Made by a program: the position numbers and the translations under genes. DNA of 64,000 nucleotides from Pseudomonas yamanorum. Lineage in GTDB: Bacteria > Pseudomonadota > Gammaproteobacteria > Pseudomonadales > Pseudomonadaceae. The notes under the pieces are model-generated. The model was not told the origin of the DNA and ran no database searches. It worked only from the letters and a program-made list of their open reading frames with translations. How positions within the stretch are numbered: the first letter of the stretch is position 1; every line of letters begins with the position of its first letter. Positions 18,461-26,928 of this stretch are shown one piece after another. The DNA lies in the NCBI RefSeq assembly GCF_900105735.1, contig NZ_LT629793.1, positions 4,278,001-4,342,000 on the forward strand, given 5' to 3'.

Positions 18461-18546
18461 CTCGGAAACTGCCTTGTGGCTGGCATACTGGCAACCTTTC
18501 CGGGCCTTTGAGCCCGGGGTCCATGCGCGTGTCATGAGGATTTGCG

Positions 18547-19023
18547 GTGAAAAAGATAGCCGTGTTCGCCGATGTACAAAACCTCTACTACACCGTGCGC
18601 CAGGCGTACGGCTGTCACTTCAACTACGCCGCCCTGTGGGCTGACATCAGCCAGCGCGGGCAGATTGTCGAGGCGTACGCCTATGCCATCGACCGTGGCG
18701 ACAGCAAGCAGCAGCAGTTCCAGCAAATCCTGCGCAACCTCGGTTTTACCGTGAAGCTCAAGCCTTACATCCAGCGCAGCGACGGCTCGGCCAAGGGTGA
18801 CTGGGACGTGGGCATCACCATCGACATCATGGACGCCGCCGCCCATGTCGACGAAGTGGTGCTGGCTTCCGGTGACGGTGATTTCGACATGCTGCTGGAC
18901 CGCATCATCAACAAGCACGGCGTCGAGGCTGTGGCCTACGGCGTGCCGGGGCTGACGGCCAACTCACTGATACGCGCCGCCAGCCGCTACGTGCCGATCG
19001 AAGGCGCGTTGCTGCTTAAATAG
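18547..19023 (+). CDS. NYN domain (LabA/DUF88-like) putative ribonuclease
   Basis: 158 aa with a GTG start at 18547 and GAGGA six to eight bases before. NYN/PIN-like fold: AVFADVQNL (Asp9 and Asn12), a central GDWDVGITIDIM segment near 96-107 and the ASGDGDFDML motif near 118-127 give the acidic metal cluster of this nuclease family, and the C-terminal VEAVAYG-PGLTANSLIRAA follows. Likely a metal-dependent RNA endonuclease; no substrate is known to me. The stop is 24 nt before a DnaQ-like exonuclease gene, so the two are probably an operon. Confidence 0.82.
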   Translation: MKKIAVFADVQNLYYTVRQAYGCHFNYAALWADISQRGQIVEAYAYAIDRGDSKQQQFQQILRNLGFTVKLKPYIQRSDGSAKGDWDVGITIDIMDAAAHVDEVVLASGDGDFDMLLDRIINKHGVEAVAYGVPGLTANSLIRAASRYVPIEGALLLK

Positions 19024-19047
19024 ATTTACGACGGAGTTGGAACAGGT

Positions 19048-19659
19048 TTGGAACGTATAGCGGTCATCGACTTTGAAACCACCGGCATCCAGCCGAGCAG
19101 CAGCTGCCGGGCCACGGAAATCGCCGTGGTCATCCTGGAGCAGGGCCAGATAGTGGACCGCTACCAGAGCCTGATGAACGCCGGCGTGCGCGTGCCGGGG
19201 TTTATCGAACAACTGACCGGCATCAGCAACGCCATGCTGCGCACCGCGCCGACGGCGGAGCGGGTGATGAATGAGGTGAACGAGTTTGTCGGCACCACAC
19301 CGCTGCTGGCCCACAACGCCGCGTTTGACCAGAAGTTCTGGGATTTCGAGTTGGGGTTGATCCGGCGCACCCGTTTGCAGAAGTTTGCCTGTTCGTTGTT
19401 GCTGGCGCGACGCTTGATGCCGGCGGCACCGAACCACAAGCTGGGCACCCTGACCTCATTTGCCCAACTGCCCCACACCGGCAAGGCTCACCGGGCGATG
19501 GCGGATGCGGAGATGGCGGCGAACCTTACCGCGCATTTAGCCCAGGAACTGCGCCGCACCCACGGGTTGCGGGAGCTGTCGCACGAATTGCTGTGCAGCT
19601 TGCAGAAGGTTCCGGCGGCGAAGATCAATGATCATTTGAAGAAGCATCGCGGGTTCTAA
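19048..19659 (+). CDS. DnaQ-like 3'-5' exonuclease
   Basis: 203 aa from a TTG at 19048 (GGAG 15 bases upstream, AGG nearer). ExoI DFETTG at 8-13, ExoII HNAAFDQKFWDFE near 91-103, and ExoIII HRAMADAEMAA near 147-157, so all five catalytic acid/His positions of the DEDDh family are present. The ExoII-to-ExoIII spacing is normal. The C-terminal tail (about 165-203) is basic. Could trim RNA or DNA; it is similar to PolC/DnaQ-type stand-alone exonucleases. It follows the NYN gene closely. Confidence 0.85.
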   Translation: MERIAVIDFETTGIQPSSSCRATEIAVVILEQGQIVDRYQSLMNAGVRVPGFIEQLTGISNAMLRTAPTAERVMNEVNEFVGTTPLLAHNAAFDQKFWDFELGLIRRTRLQKFACSLLLARRLMPAAPNHKLGTLTSFAQLPHTGKAHRAMADAEMAANLTAHLAQELRRTHGLRELSHELLCSLQKVPAAKINDHLKKHRGF

Positions 19660-19702
19660 GGCGCTCAAGCCGAATGCCCTCTTCAACATGGCGAAGATCC
19701 AA

Positions 19703-19794
19703 ATGTGGGAGCGGGCTTGCTCGCGAATGCGCCGTGTCAGTCAGCACATGTGTCTACTGACACACCGCTTTCGCGAGCAAGCCCGCTCCCACAT
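19703..19794. repeat. REPIN, GCGGGCTTGCTCGCGAA family
   Basis: Inverted REP pair from ATGTGGGAGCGGGCTTGCTC to its complement ending GCTCCCACAT, around a centre with TCAGTCAGCACATGTGT. Confidence 0.9.
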
Positions 19795-19936
19795 TAGTTT
19801 TGCGGTGTTATCGAGGCTGTAAGCAGTCCAGCGACCGATCCACCACCACCTTCGCCATCCCCACCAAAGCATCACCGCCCGCTGCTGCCCGTGCCAGGCA
19901 GCTTCGAACAAAGGGAAGTGGTGACGCTACTGACAT

Positions 19937-20020
19937 CATCGCAGGCAAGCCAGCTCCCACAGTTGAGCGCGGGTGTTTCAGGCAACTCGGTCAACTGTGG
20001 GAGTCGGGCTTGCCCGCGAT
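19937..20020. repeat. REP pair in tail-to-tail arrangement
   Basis: The left unit reads ATCGCAGGCAAGCCAGCTCC-CACA and the right unit CTGTGGGAGTCGGGCTTGCCCGCGAT, so the TGTGGGAG ends face inward, opposite to all other REPINs here. The two units also differ in sequence family (GCTGGCTTGCCTGC against GTCGGGCTTGCCCGC). It lies just beyond the stop of the second Lrp gene. Confidence 0.75.
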
Positions 20021-20029
20021 GGGGATAGA

Positions 20030-20491
20030 TCAGCCACCATTCTTCCCATTCCCCTCCAACTGCCCCAACGGCACCCGCCGCTCTATCGCGCTCGACAAGA
20101 TGATCGAGGTCTTGCTGAACCCGAACTTCGCCACCCGATTGATCAGGCTCTCCAGCTCCGGCATCGACCCCACCGCCGCCTGCATGATCACGCACGGATC
20201 CCCGGTCACCCGATGGCATTCAGTCAACTCGGGGATTTCCGCCAGGGCGTCGTACACCTTCTGACTCCCATGATTGGTCAACCGCAACTCAATCACGCAC
20301 TGGATCGGCAGCCCCACCTTCGAAAGGTCGACTTTGGCCTGATACCCGGTAATCACACCACTGGCTTCCAGTTTCGCCACCCGCTCGGCCACGGCGGGCG
20401 CCGAGAGGTTCACGGTGCGCGCCAATTGCGCGTAGGACGCGCGGCCGTCTTCCAGCAGGGCGCTGAGAAGCATGCGGTCGTATTTGTCCAT
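20030..20491 (-). CDS. Lrp/AsnC-family transcriptional regulator
   Basis: 153 aa from the ATG at 20491 (GGAG seven bases upstream; in-frame ATGs at 20512 and 20527 lack this). Winged HTH (about 1-55, DKYDRMLLSALLEDGRASYA, then LSAPAVAERVAKLEASGVI) and ligand-binding domain with GDPCVIMQAAV at the effector loop. It is divergent from the YedA-like exporter across 160 bp; Lrp regulators next to EamA or LysE exporters commonly control them, so that exporter is its probable target. Confidence 0.9.
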   Translation of the reverse strand: MDKYDRMLLSALLEDGRASYAQLARTVNLSAPAVAERVAKLEASGVITGYQAKVDLSKVGLPIQCVIELRLTNHGSQKVYDALAEIPELTECHRVTGDPCVIMQAAVGSMPELESLINRVAKFGFSKTSIILSSAIERRVPLGQLEGNGKNGG

Positions 20492-20651
20492 GATAAGGCT
20501 CCGGGAATCCATAGCTTTCGAAAGCACGGTTTATAGCCTTGATAACCGTGTTTTGAAAAGTGTACTGGCGCTTTAAACAGGTTTTGTAACTTATGTTTAC
20601 GGCCGGAGATTTCTAAAATAACGCTCCCTTGTCCTGCCGCAGAGCTGCCCA

Positions 20652-21548
20652 ATGCCTGGCCCACGTCGCTTTCCCTTACCGTTGATCGCCGCCTTTTTTG
20701 CGCTGTATGTGATCTGGGGGTCTACCTACCTGGTGATTCGCATTGGTGTGGAGTACTGGCCGCCGTTGTTGCTGGCGGGGATTCGCTTTATGACAGCGGG
20801 TGCGCTGATGTATGCCTTCCTGCGCTGGCGCGGGGCGCCGGCGCCGACTTGGGTGCAGTGGAAGGCTGCCGCGAAGATCGGCATTTTGCTGCTGACCTTC
20901 GGTAACGGTGCGGTCAGTGTGGCCGAACATACGGGCGTGGCGTCCGGGGTTGCCGCGTTGGCGGTGGCGACGGTGCCGTTGTTCACCTTGCTCTGTGGTT
21001 ATTTCTGGGGCGCGCGTAATACCCGTCTGGAATGGGCCGGGGTGGTGCTGGGGATTATCGGAATCGCCATGCTCAACATGGGCTCCAACCTGCAATCGAG
21101 CCCCACCGGTGCGGCCTTGCTGATTTTTGCCGCGGCGGCCTGGGCGTTCGGGTCGGTGTGGAGCAAGCATTTGCCGCTGCCGCAAGGCGCCATGGCCAGT
21201 GCGGCGGAGATGCTGATTGCCGGTGTAGTGCTGCTGGTGCTGAGTGCCGTCAGCGGTGAACACCTGCAAGCCATGCCACCGCTGGAAGGCTGGCTGGCCC
21301 TGGCGTACTTGACCGTGTTCGGTTCGATCATCGCCTTCAATGCCTATATGTATCTGCTCAAGCACGTACGCCCGGCGGCGGCCACCAGCTATGCCTACGT
21401 CAACCCGGCGGTGGCGGTGTTGCTCGGGATTGTGTTTGTCGGCGAGACCATCGGCATGGAAGAAGCTCTGGCAATGTTGGTGATCATCAGCGCCGTGCTG
21501 CTGATCAGCCTGCCACAGTGGCGAAAGCCGAAACCGGAAATAAGGTAA
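20652..21548 (+). CDS. yedA: EamA/DMT exporter, YedA-like
   Basis: 298 aa inner-membrane transporter of the drug/metabolite superfamily with ten predicted helices as two EamA halves (about 10-137 and 150-290). The IWGSTYLVIRIGVEYWPP opening and the VAEHTGVASGVAALAVATVP and YAYVNPAVAVLLG motifs are those of YedA. Substrate unknown; amino acid or amine export is the usual guess. It is divergent from an Lrp regulator. A short 48-nt gap separates it from rhlE; no terminator is seen between. Confidence 0.85.
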   Translation: MPGPRRFPLPLIAAFFALYVIWGSTYLVIRIGVEYWPPLLLAGIRFMTAGALMYAFLRWRGAPAPTWVQWKAAAKIGILLLTFGNGAVSVAEHTGVASGVAALAVATVPLFTLLCGYFWGARNTRLEWAGVVLGIIGIAMLNMGSNLQSSPTGAALLIFAAAAWAFGSVWSKHLPLPQGAMASAAEMLIAGVVLLVLSAVSGEHLQAMPPLEGWLALAYLTVFGSIIAFNAYMYLLKHVRPAAATSYAYVNPAVAVLLGIVFVGETIGMEEALAMLVIISAVLLISLPQWRKPKPEIR

Positions 21549-21596
21549 ACTGCCGCGCATTGCGACCTTGCGCTGACTTTTTCCTACGGTATTTCC

Positions 21597-22928
21597 ATGA
21601 CTTTCGCCACACTTGGCCTGATCGAACCCTTGCTGCGCGCCCTTGAGACGCTTGGCTACCAGACCCCGACGCCGGTGCAGGCGCAAGCCATTCCGGCGGT
21701 GCTGGCCGGTCGCGACCTGATGGCTGCGGCCCAGACCGGCACCGGCAAGACCGCCGGTTTCGCCGTGCCGCTGCTGCAGCTGCTGACCATGGAAGGGCCG
21801 AAAGTCAGCGCCAACTCGGTGCGCGCGCTGATCCTGTGCCCGACTCGCGAGTTGGCCGAGCAGGTTCACGCCAGCGTCGCCGAGTACGCCCAACACCTGC
21901 CGCTGACCACGTACGCCGTATACGGCGGCGTGAGCATCAACCCGCAGATGATGAAGCTGCGCAAGGGTGTTGATGTGCTGGTCGCCACCCCTGGCCGCCT
22001 GATCGACCTGTTCCGCCAGAACGCGCTGAAACTCAACCAGCTGCAAACCCTGGTGCTGGACGAAGCCGACCGCATGCTCGACCTGGGCTTCTCCGAAGAA
22101 CTGGCGAACATCTACCGCATGCTGCCGAAAAAGCGCCAGACCTTGCTGTTCTCCGCGACCTTCTCCGACGAGATCCGCCAGTTGGCGGGGCAGATGCTGA
22201 TTGATCCGCTGACCGTCGAAGTCAGCCCGCGCAACGTTGCCGCCAATACTGTTAAGCAGTGGGTGGTGCCGGTGGACAAGAAGCGCAAGGCGGAACTGTT
22301 TGTGCACCTGATGCGCAAGGGCCGCTGGAAGCAGGTGCTGGTGTTCGCCAAGACCCGCAACGGCGTGGATGCGCTGGTAGAGAAGCTCCAAGGCCTGGGC
22401 ATCAATGCCGACGGGATTCACGGCGACAAACCACAAGCCACTCGCCAGCGCGCGCTGGATCGCTTCAAGAGCAGTGACGTGCAGATTCTGGTGGCTACTG
22501 ACGTGGCGGCCCGTGGCCTGGACATCGAAGACTTGCCACTGGTGGTCAACTTTGACCTGCCGATCGTGGCCGAGGATTACATCCACCGCATCGGCCGTAC
22601 TGGTCGTGCGGGCAACACCGGTGAGGCGATTTCCCTGGTGTGTGCGGATGAAGTAAACATGCTGTCGGCCATCGAGATGCTGACCCGTCAGACATTGACC
22701 CGGAAGATGGAGCAGGACTTCGAACCGGAGCATCGCGTGCCGGATACCGATGCCACTGGCCAGGTGGTGAAGAAGCCGAAAAAGCCGAAGAAACCCAAGG
22801 CGTCCGGTGGCGGCAAGCGCAACCTGGGCAAGTGGGTGGAGAGCGGTGAAGTGTCGGTGGCGGAGCCGTCGATCAAGCCGGTGCGCAAGGTTCCTGCGTT
22901 TAATACTGGGCCGCGTAAGAAGAAGTAA
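21597..22928 (+). CDS. rhlE: DEAD-box RNA helicase RhlE
   Basis: 443 aa. Motifs in order: Q motif (GYQTPTPVQAQAIP) near 20-33, I AQTGTGKT near 45-52, Ia PTRELAEQ near 82-89, II DEAD near 151-154, III SAT near 183-185, IV-VI to HRIGRTGRAG near 331-340. Then a basic Lys-rich tail (KKPKKPKKPKASGGGKRN near 389-406) as in RhlE proteins that bind ribosome precursors and help degradosome or cold response. Cytoplasmic. Starts 48 nt after the YedA-like gene. Confidence 0.92.
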   Translation: MTFATLGLIEPLLRALETLGYQTPTPVQAQAIPAVLAGRDLMAAAQTGTGKTAGFAVPLLQLLTMEGPKVSANSVRALILCPTRELAEQVHASVAEYAQHLPLTTYAVYGGVSINPQMMKLRKGVDVLVATPGRLIDLFRQNALKLNQLQTLVLDEADRMLDLGFSEELANIYRMLPKKRQTLLFSATFSDEIRQLAGQMLIDPLTVEVSPRNVAANTVKQWVVPVDKKRKAELFVHLMRKGRWKQVLVFAKTRNGVDALVEKLQGLGINADGIHGDKPQATRQRALDRFKSSDVQILVATDVAARGLDIEDLPLVVNFDLPIVAEDYIHRIGRTGRAGNTGEAISLVCADEVNMLSAIEMLTRQTLTRKMEQDFEPEHRVPDTDATGQVVKKPKKPKKPKASGGGKRNLGKWVESGEVSVAEPSIKPVRKVPAFNTGPRKKK

Positions 22929-22936
22929 GCCTTAAG

Positions 22937-23047
22937 GATCGTTCCCACGCTCTGCGTGGGAATGCATCCTGTGACGCTCTGCGTCAGCTTCAGAAGCGGA
23001 CGCGGAGCGTCCTGAGCGGCGTTCCCACGCGGAGCGTGGGAACGATC
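22937..23047. repeat. Long palindromic intergenic repeat (GATCGTTCCCACGC type)
   Basis: The left end GATCGTTCCCACGCTCTGCG and right end GGAGCGTGGGAACGATC are inverted copies; inside are further nested repeats CTCTGCGT and ACGCGGAGCGT. The whole 111 bp can fold as one cruciform. It fills the space between convergent rhlE and the flavoprotein gene and overlaps the latter's stop codon by two bases. The same sequence family is widespread in Pseudomonas intergenic regions as I recall. Confidence 0.85.
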
Positions 23048-24278
23048 AGTTCTTCAGCCATTCCAGCATGCCGCGCCCAGCCACTCGCCCGCTGGCAAAA
23101 CACCCCGTCAGTAAGTACCCGCCCGTCGGTGCTTCCCAATCCAGCATCTCGCCTGCGCAAAACACACCCGGCAATTGCTTGATCATCAAGCGTTCATCCA
23201 GTACCTCAAACGGCACACCGCCCGCCGTACTGATGGCTTCGTCCATCGGCCGGGTTTTCACCAGCGTCAGCGGCAACGCCTTGATATCCGCCGCCAACTG
23301 AGCTGGATCGTTGAAATGCTCGGCCGGGGTCAATTCCCGCAGCAGCGCCGCCTTCACCCCGTCCACTCCCAACTGACTGTGCAAATGCTTGCTCATCGAG
23401 CGTGAGCCACGTGGCTTGCTCAACGCCGCAATCACCTTGTCCAGCGGCTTGCCCGGCAACAGGTCGATATGCACCGTGGCTGATCCATCCCGGTTGATCG
23501 CCTCACGAATCGGCGCCGACAACGCGTAGATCAGGCTGCCTTCGATGCCCGTGGCGGTGATCACGCATTCACCCAGCCGAGGTTTATCGTCCGCTAACCC
23601 GATGGCGACGTTTTTCAACGGTGCCCCGGCGAATTTGCTGACCATCAACTCGCTCCAGGCTGAGACCTCGAAGCCACAGTTACTCGGTTGCAATGCTGCG
23701 TAAGGCACGCCTTTGTCTTCCAGCAATTTCAACCATGCCCCGTCCGAGCCCAGCCGCGACCAGCTGCCGCCGCCCAACGCCAGCAGCACCGCATCACCGT
23801 GCACACTTTTGTCGCCCTCGGGGCTGTGGATAAGCAGGCTACCGTCGGGATTCCAGCCCAGCCAGCGATGACGGGTGTGGATAACTACGCCCTGGTCTCG
23901 CAGTCGCTTGAGCCAGGCGCGCAGCAGCGGGGCGGCTTTCATGTCGGTAGGAAACACCCGGCCGGAGCTGCCGACAAAGGTTTCAATCCCCAGCCCATGT
24001 ATCCATTCGCACAACGCTTCGGCACCGAACTGACGCAGCAATGGCGCCATGAACGGCGCGCGCTCGGCGTAGCGCGACAAAAACGCCGGGTAGGCTTCGG
24101 AATGGGTGATGTTCATGCCGCCGACGCCCGCCAGCAGAAACTTGCGGCCCACCGACGGCATACCGTCGTACACGTCGACCCGGACCCCGGCCTGGATCAA
24201 CACTTCCGCGGCCATCAGCCCGGCGGGGCCGCCGCCGATGATGATGACGTGTTGAGGTGAGGTTTGAGTCTGGGGCAT
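23046..24278 (-). CDS. TIGR03862-type NAD(P)/FAD-dependent flavoprotein (HI0933-like)
   Basis: 410 aa from the ATG at 24278. N-terminal dinucleotide fold VIIIGGGPAGLMAAE near 12-26, the GGMNITHSE motif near 55-63, a second FAD motif in ALGGGSWSRLGSDG near 186-199, and a C-terminal FCAGEMLDWEAPTGGYLLTG segment near 375-394, all typical of the BaiN/HI0933 flavoprotein group. Substrate unknown; probably an oxidoreductase. A GTG/ATG 12 codons upstream would add an unrelated sequence, so the shorter start is used. Confidence 0.85.
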   Translation of the reverse strand: MPQTQTSPQHVIIIGGGPAGLMAAEVLIQAGVRVDVYDGMPSVGRKFLLAGVGGMNITHSEAYPAFLSRYAERAPFMAPLLRQFGAEALCEWIHGLGIETFVGSSGRVFPTDMKAAPLLRAWLKRLRDQGVVIHTRHRWLGWNPDGSLLIHSPEGDKSVHGDAVLLALGGGSWSRLGSDGAWLKLLEDKGVPYAALQPSNCGFEVSAWSELMVSKFAGAPLKNVAIGLADDKPRLGECVITATGIEGSLIYALSAPIREAINRDGSATVHIDLLPGKPLDKVIAALSKPRGSRSMSKHLHSQLGVDGVKAALLRELTPAEHFNDPAQLAADIKALPLTLVKTRPMDEAISTAGGVPFEVLDERLMIKQLPGVFCAGEMLDWEAPTGGYLLTGCFASGRVAGRGMLEWLKN

Positions 24279-24450
24279 GGGGATAACTGCGGTTCGGCAA
24301 AGTAGGCCGAGCATTCTACCCGAGGACGGCGAACCTGCCTGATCAAAAAATGAACAGCCTTCTGCAGGCCATACAGCTTATGGCTTGCAGAGGCTTTCAC
24401 TCAGGTTATCCACAGGCAGTTCCACAGCGATTGTGGGTAAGGTGCATAAC

Positions 24451-25371
24451 TCAATGACAACCTGATGACGTCCAGACCCGCTGCGCGCTGTGGTGCAGGA
24501 TTCCGTGGCGACGGGCCAGGGCAGGGCGGTCTTTGCTGTAGCCGCCGCCGATCACGCCGACCACCGGAATATCGCGGCCCAGGCAGTGGCGCATCACGCT
24601 TTCATCGCGGGCGGCGACGCCTTGGTCTGTCAGCTTGAGGTAGCCGAGGGCGTCGTCCTTGTGCACATCTACGCCGGCGTCATACAGCACCAGGTCGGGC
24701 TGATACAGCGGCAGCAGGTAATTGAGGGCATCGTCGACCACCTTGAGGTAGTCCGCGTCGCCCATGCCCATCGGCAGCGGGATGTCCCAGTCGCTTTCGG
24801 CCTTGCGGGCGGGGAAGTTCTTTTCGCAGTGCAGGGACACGGTGATCGCGTCCGGGGTGTCGTGCAAGATGCGCGCGGTGCCGTCGCCCTGGTGCACGTC
24901 GCAATCGAAGATCAGCACCCGGTTGACCCGGCCGCTGGCCAGCAGGTAATGGCTGATCACCGCCAGGTCATTGAAGATGCAGAAACCCGCCGGGTAATCG
25001 TAGTGGGCGTGGTGGGTGCCGCCGGCCAGGTGGCAGGCCAGACCATGCTCAAGGGCCTGCTCGGCCGCCAGCAACGAGCCGCCCACCGCGCGCACGGTGC
25101 GCCGGGCCAGGGCTTCGCTCCAGGGCAGGCCGAGGCGCCGCTGGTCTTCGCGGGACAACTCGCCGCTCATGTAGCGTTCGATATACCGAGGTTCATGGGC
25201 CAGGGCCAGAATCTCGGCAGGGCAGAGTTCCGGTCGCAGCAGTTGGCTGTCCCGGGTCAGGCCGCTCTCCACCAGATGGTCACGCAACAGGCGGAATTTA
25301 TCCATGGGGAAGCGGTGGTCCGCCGGGAACTCGGGGCTGTAGTCGTCGTGGTAGATCAGTGGCAAAGGCAT
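24451..25371 (-). CDS. Histone-deacetylase-like amidohydrolase
   Basis: 306 aa, zinc amidohydrolase of the HDAC/acetylpolyamine/acetoin family. GTHHAHYD carries the His pair near 120-121, DCDVHQGDG gives zinc ligands Asp158 and His160, YDAGVDVHKDDALG gives Asp235, and GGGYSK supplies the catalytic Tyr near 276. It deacetylates small acetylated amines or proteins; the physiological substrate cannot be deduced. It is divergent from the GNAT acetyltransferase gene by 76 bp, which places an acetyl-remover beside an acetyl-transferase. Confidence 0.85.
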   Translation of the reverse strand: MPLPLIYHDDYSPEFPADHRFPMDKFRLLRDHLVESGLTRDSQLLRPELCPAEILALAHEPRYIERYMSGELSREDQRRLGLPWSEALARRTVRAVGGSLLAAEQALEHGLACHLAGGTHHAHYDYPAGFCIFNDLAVISHYLLASGRVNRVLIFDCDVHQGDGTARILHDTPDAITVSLHCEKNFPARKAESDWDIPLPMGMGDADYLKVVDDALNYLLPLYQPDLVLYDAGVDVHKDDALGYLKLTDQGVAARDESVMRHCLGRDIPVVGVIGGGYSKDRPALARRHGILHHSAQRVWTSSGCH

Positions 25372-25447
25372 GGCGATTTCTGACGGGAACCAGCGACGGA
25401 TCTTAACAGCGCGTTACACTCACGCACATGGCAAGGGAGGGGGATCA

Positions 25448-26017
25448 ATGGAGCCAATACTGCAATTGGAAAGCGCACGCTTGGTGCTGCGCCAATGGAG
25501 CGATGCCGACTTGCCGGAGTTTGCGCGCATGTGCGCCGACCCGCAGGTGATGCGTTATTTCCCGGCCACCTTGAGCCGCCTGGAAAGCGCTGCGCTGATC
25601 GGGCGTATTCGCGGCCATTTTGCCGAATACGGTTTTGGCCTGTGGGCGTTGCAGCGTAAAGATAGCGGCGAATTCATCGGCCTCACCGGCTTGCTGAATG
25701 TCAGCTTCGAGGCGCCGTTCACCCCGGCGGTGGAAATCGGCTGGCGCCTGGCCAAGGAACACTGGGGCCTGGGCTACGCCAGCGAAGCCGCCTGGACCGC
25801 CCTGCGCTGTGGTTTCGACCGGCTGAAGCTGGACGAGATCGTTTCGTTTACCACTGAAGCCAATCTGCCATCACAAAAAGTCATGCAGGCCATCGGTATG
25901 CATTACGATCCCCTGGCAGATTTTGAACACCCCAAGGTCGCAGCGGATGACCCGGTGCGGCATCATGTGTTGTATCGCATCACCCGCGCCCAATGGTTGG
26001 ACACGCTGCACGGATAA
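25448..26017 (+). CDS. GNAT-family N-acetyltransferase (RimJ/RimL-like)
   Basis: 189 aa from the ATG at 25448, with a GGGAGGGGG purine run just before it. Acetyl-CoA-binding motif WGLGYASEAAWTALRCGF near 103-120, preceded by the IGWRLAKEHW strand and followed by EANLPSQKVMQAIGM, so this is a RimJ/RimL-type GNAT that acetylates N-terminal or small amines. Substrate unknown. Divergent from the HDAC-like gene and 41 nt upstream of tesB. Confidence 0.85.
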   Translation: MEPILQLESARLVLRQWSDADLPEFARMCADPQVMRYFPATLSRLESAALIGRIRGHFAEYGFGLWALQRKDSGEFIGLTGLLNVSFEAPFTPAVEIGWRLAKEHWGLGYASEAAWTALRCGFDRLKLDEIVSFTTEANLPSQKVMQAIGMHYDPLADFEHPKVAADDPVRHHVLYRITRAQWLDTLHG

Positions 26018-26058
26018 GCAGCCCGGAATGCCCAATAGATTGTTGTAGGAGATGCTCT

Positions 26059-26928
26059 ATGAGCCAAGTGTTGGAAGATCTGGTGGACCTGCTGACCCTG
26101 GAGCCGATCGAGGAAAACCTCTTTCGCGGCCGCAGCCAGGACCTGGGCTTTCGCCAGCTGTTTGGCGGCCAAGTGCTCGGCCAGTCGCTGTCGGCGGCCA
26201 GCCAGACCGTTGAAGAGGCGCGGCATGTGCATTCGTTGCACGGTTACTTCCTGCGCCCGGGCGATGCGGCGTTGCCGGTGGTGTATTCGGTCGACCGGGT
26301 GCGCGATGGCGGCAGTTTCAGCACGCGCCGGGTGACGGCGATCCAGAAGGGCAACCCGATCTTCACCTGCAGCGCTTCGTTCCAGTACGACGAAGCAGGC
26401 TTCGAGCATCAGACCACCATGCCCGTGGTGGTCGGCCCGGAAAACCTGCCCTCGGAGCTGGAGCTGACCCAGCAGCGCGCGCACCTGATTCCTGAGCACA
26501 TGCGCGAAAAACTGCTGTGCCCCAAGCCGATCGAAGTGCGGCCGGTGACCGAGAAAGACCCGTACAACCCGCAGCCGTCCGACCCGGTCAAATACGTGTG
26601 GTTTCGTGCGGATGGCGCGTTGGCTGACTCACCGGCGCTGCACAAATACCTGCTGGCTTACGCCTCGGATTTCGGCCTGCTGACCACTTCGCTGCTGCCC
26701 CATGGCAAGACGGTTTGGCAGAAAGACATGCAAGTCGCCAGCCTCGACCACGCGCTGTGGTTCCACGCCGACCTGCGTGCCGATGACTGGTTGCTCTACG
26801 CCATGGACAGCCCGTGGGCCGGCAATTCCCGTGGGTTCTCCCGGGGCAGCGTGTACAACCGCGCCGGGCAACTGGTGGCGTCGGTCACCCAGGAAGGCTT
26901 GATTCGTCATCGCAAGGATTGGGCATGA
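26059..26928 (+). CDS. tesB: Acyl-CoA thioesterase II
   Basis: Hydrolyses medium- and long-chain acyl-CoA. 289 aa with two tandem hotdog folds. Start 26059 is set by AGGAG seven bases upstream. Recognisable segments: FRGRSQDLGFRQLFGGQVLGQ near 22-42, HSLHGYFLRPGD near 57-68, and the second-fold LDHALWFHADLRADDWLLY near 230-248 with the catalytic Asp/His context (E. coli D204 equivalent). Its TGA overlaps the ATG of the HAD phosphatase gene by 4 nt, so the two are translationally coupled. Confidence 0.93.
   Translation: MSQVLEDLVDLLTLEPIEENLFRGRSQDLGFRQLFGGQVLGQSLSAASQTVEEARHVHSLHGYFLRPGDAALPVVYSVDRVRDGGSFSTRRVTAIQKGNPIFTCSASFQYDEAGFEHQTTMPVVVGPENLPSELELTQQRAHLIPEHMREKLLCPKPIEVRPVTEKDPYNPQPSDPVKYVWFRADGALADSPALHKYLLAYASDFGLLTTSLLPHGKTVWQKDMQVASLDHALWFHADLRADDWLLYAMDSPWAGNSRGFSRGSVYNRAGQLVASVTQEGLIRHRKDWA

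Larger units (their letters stand above)
19660..20029. other. 370-bp intergenic stretch with two REP structures
   Basis: It holds a REPIN at 19703-19794 and a REP pair in the opposite, facing-out arrangement at 19937-20020. Between them, the minus strand reads a 43-codon open frame (19939-19808) ending SLDCLQPR that could be the remnant 3' end of a lost gene, but its ATG lies inside the REP. I see no convincing gene. Confidence 0.6.

Noticed and set aside
19808..19939. 43-codon minus-strand frame as a gene remnant
   Set aside because: Its ATG lies within a REP unit, it is short, and I do not recognise the sequence; left only as a note.
20676..22733. 685-aa minus-strand frame over yedA and rhlE
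   Set aside because: It is a shadow of two plus-strand genes with clear motifs; its translation is His/Gln/Arg-rich with no domain.
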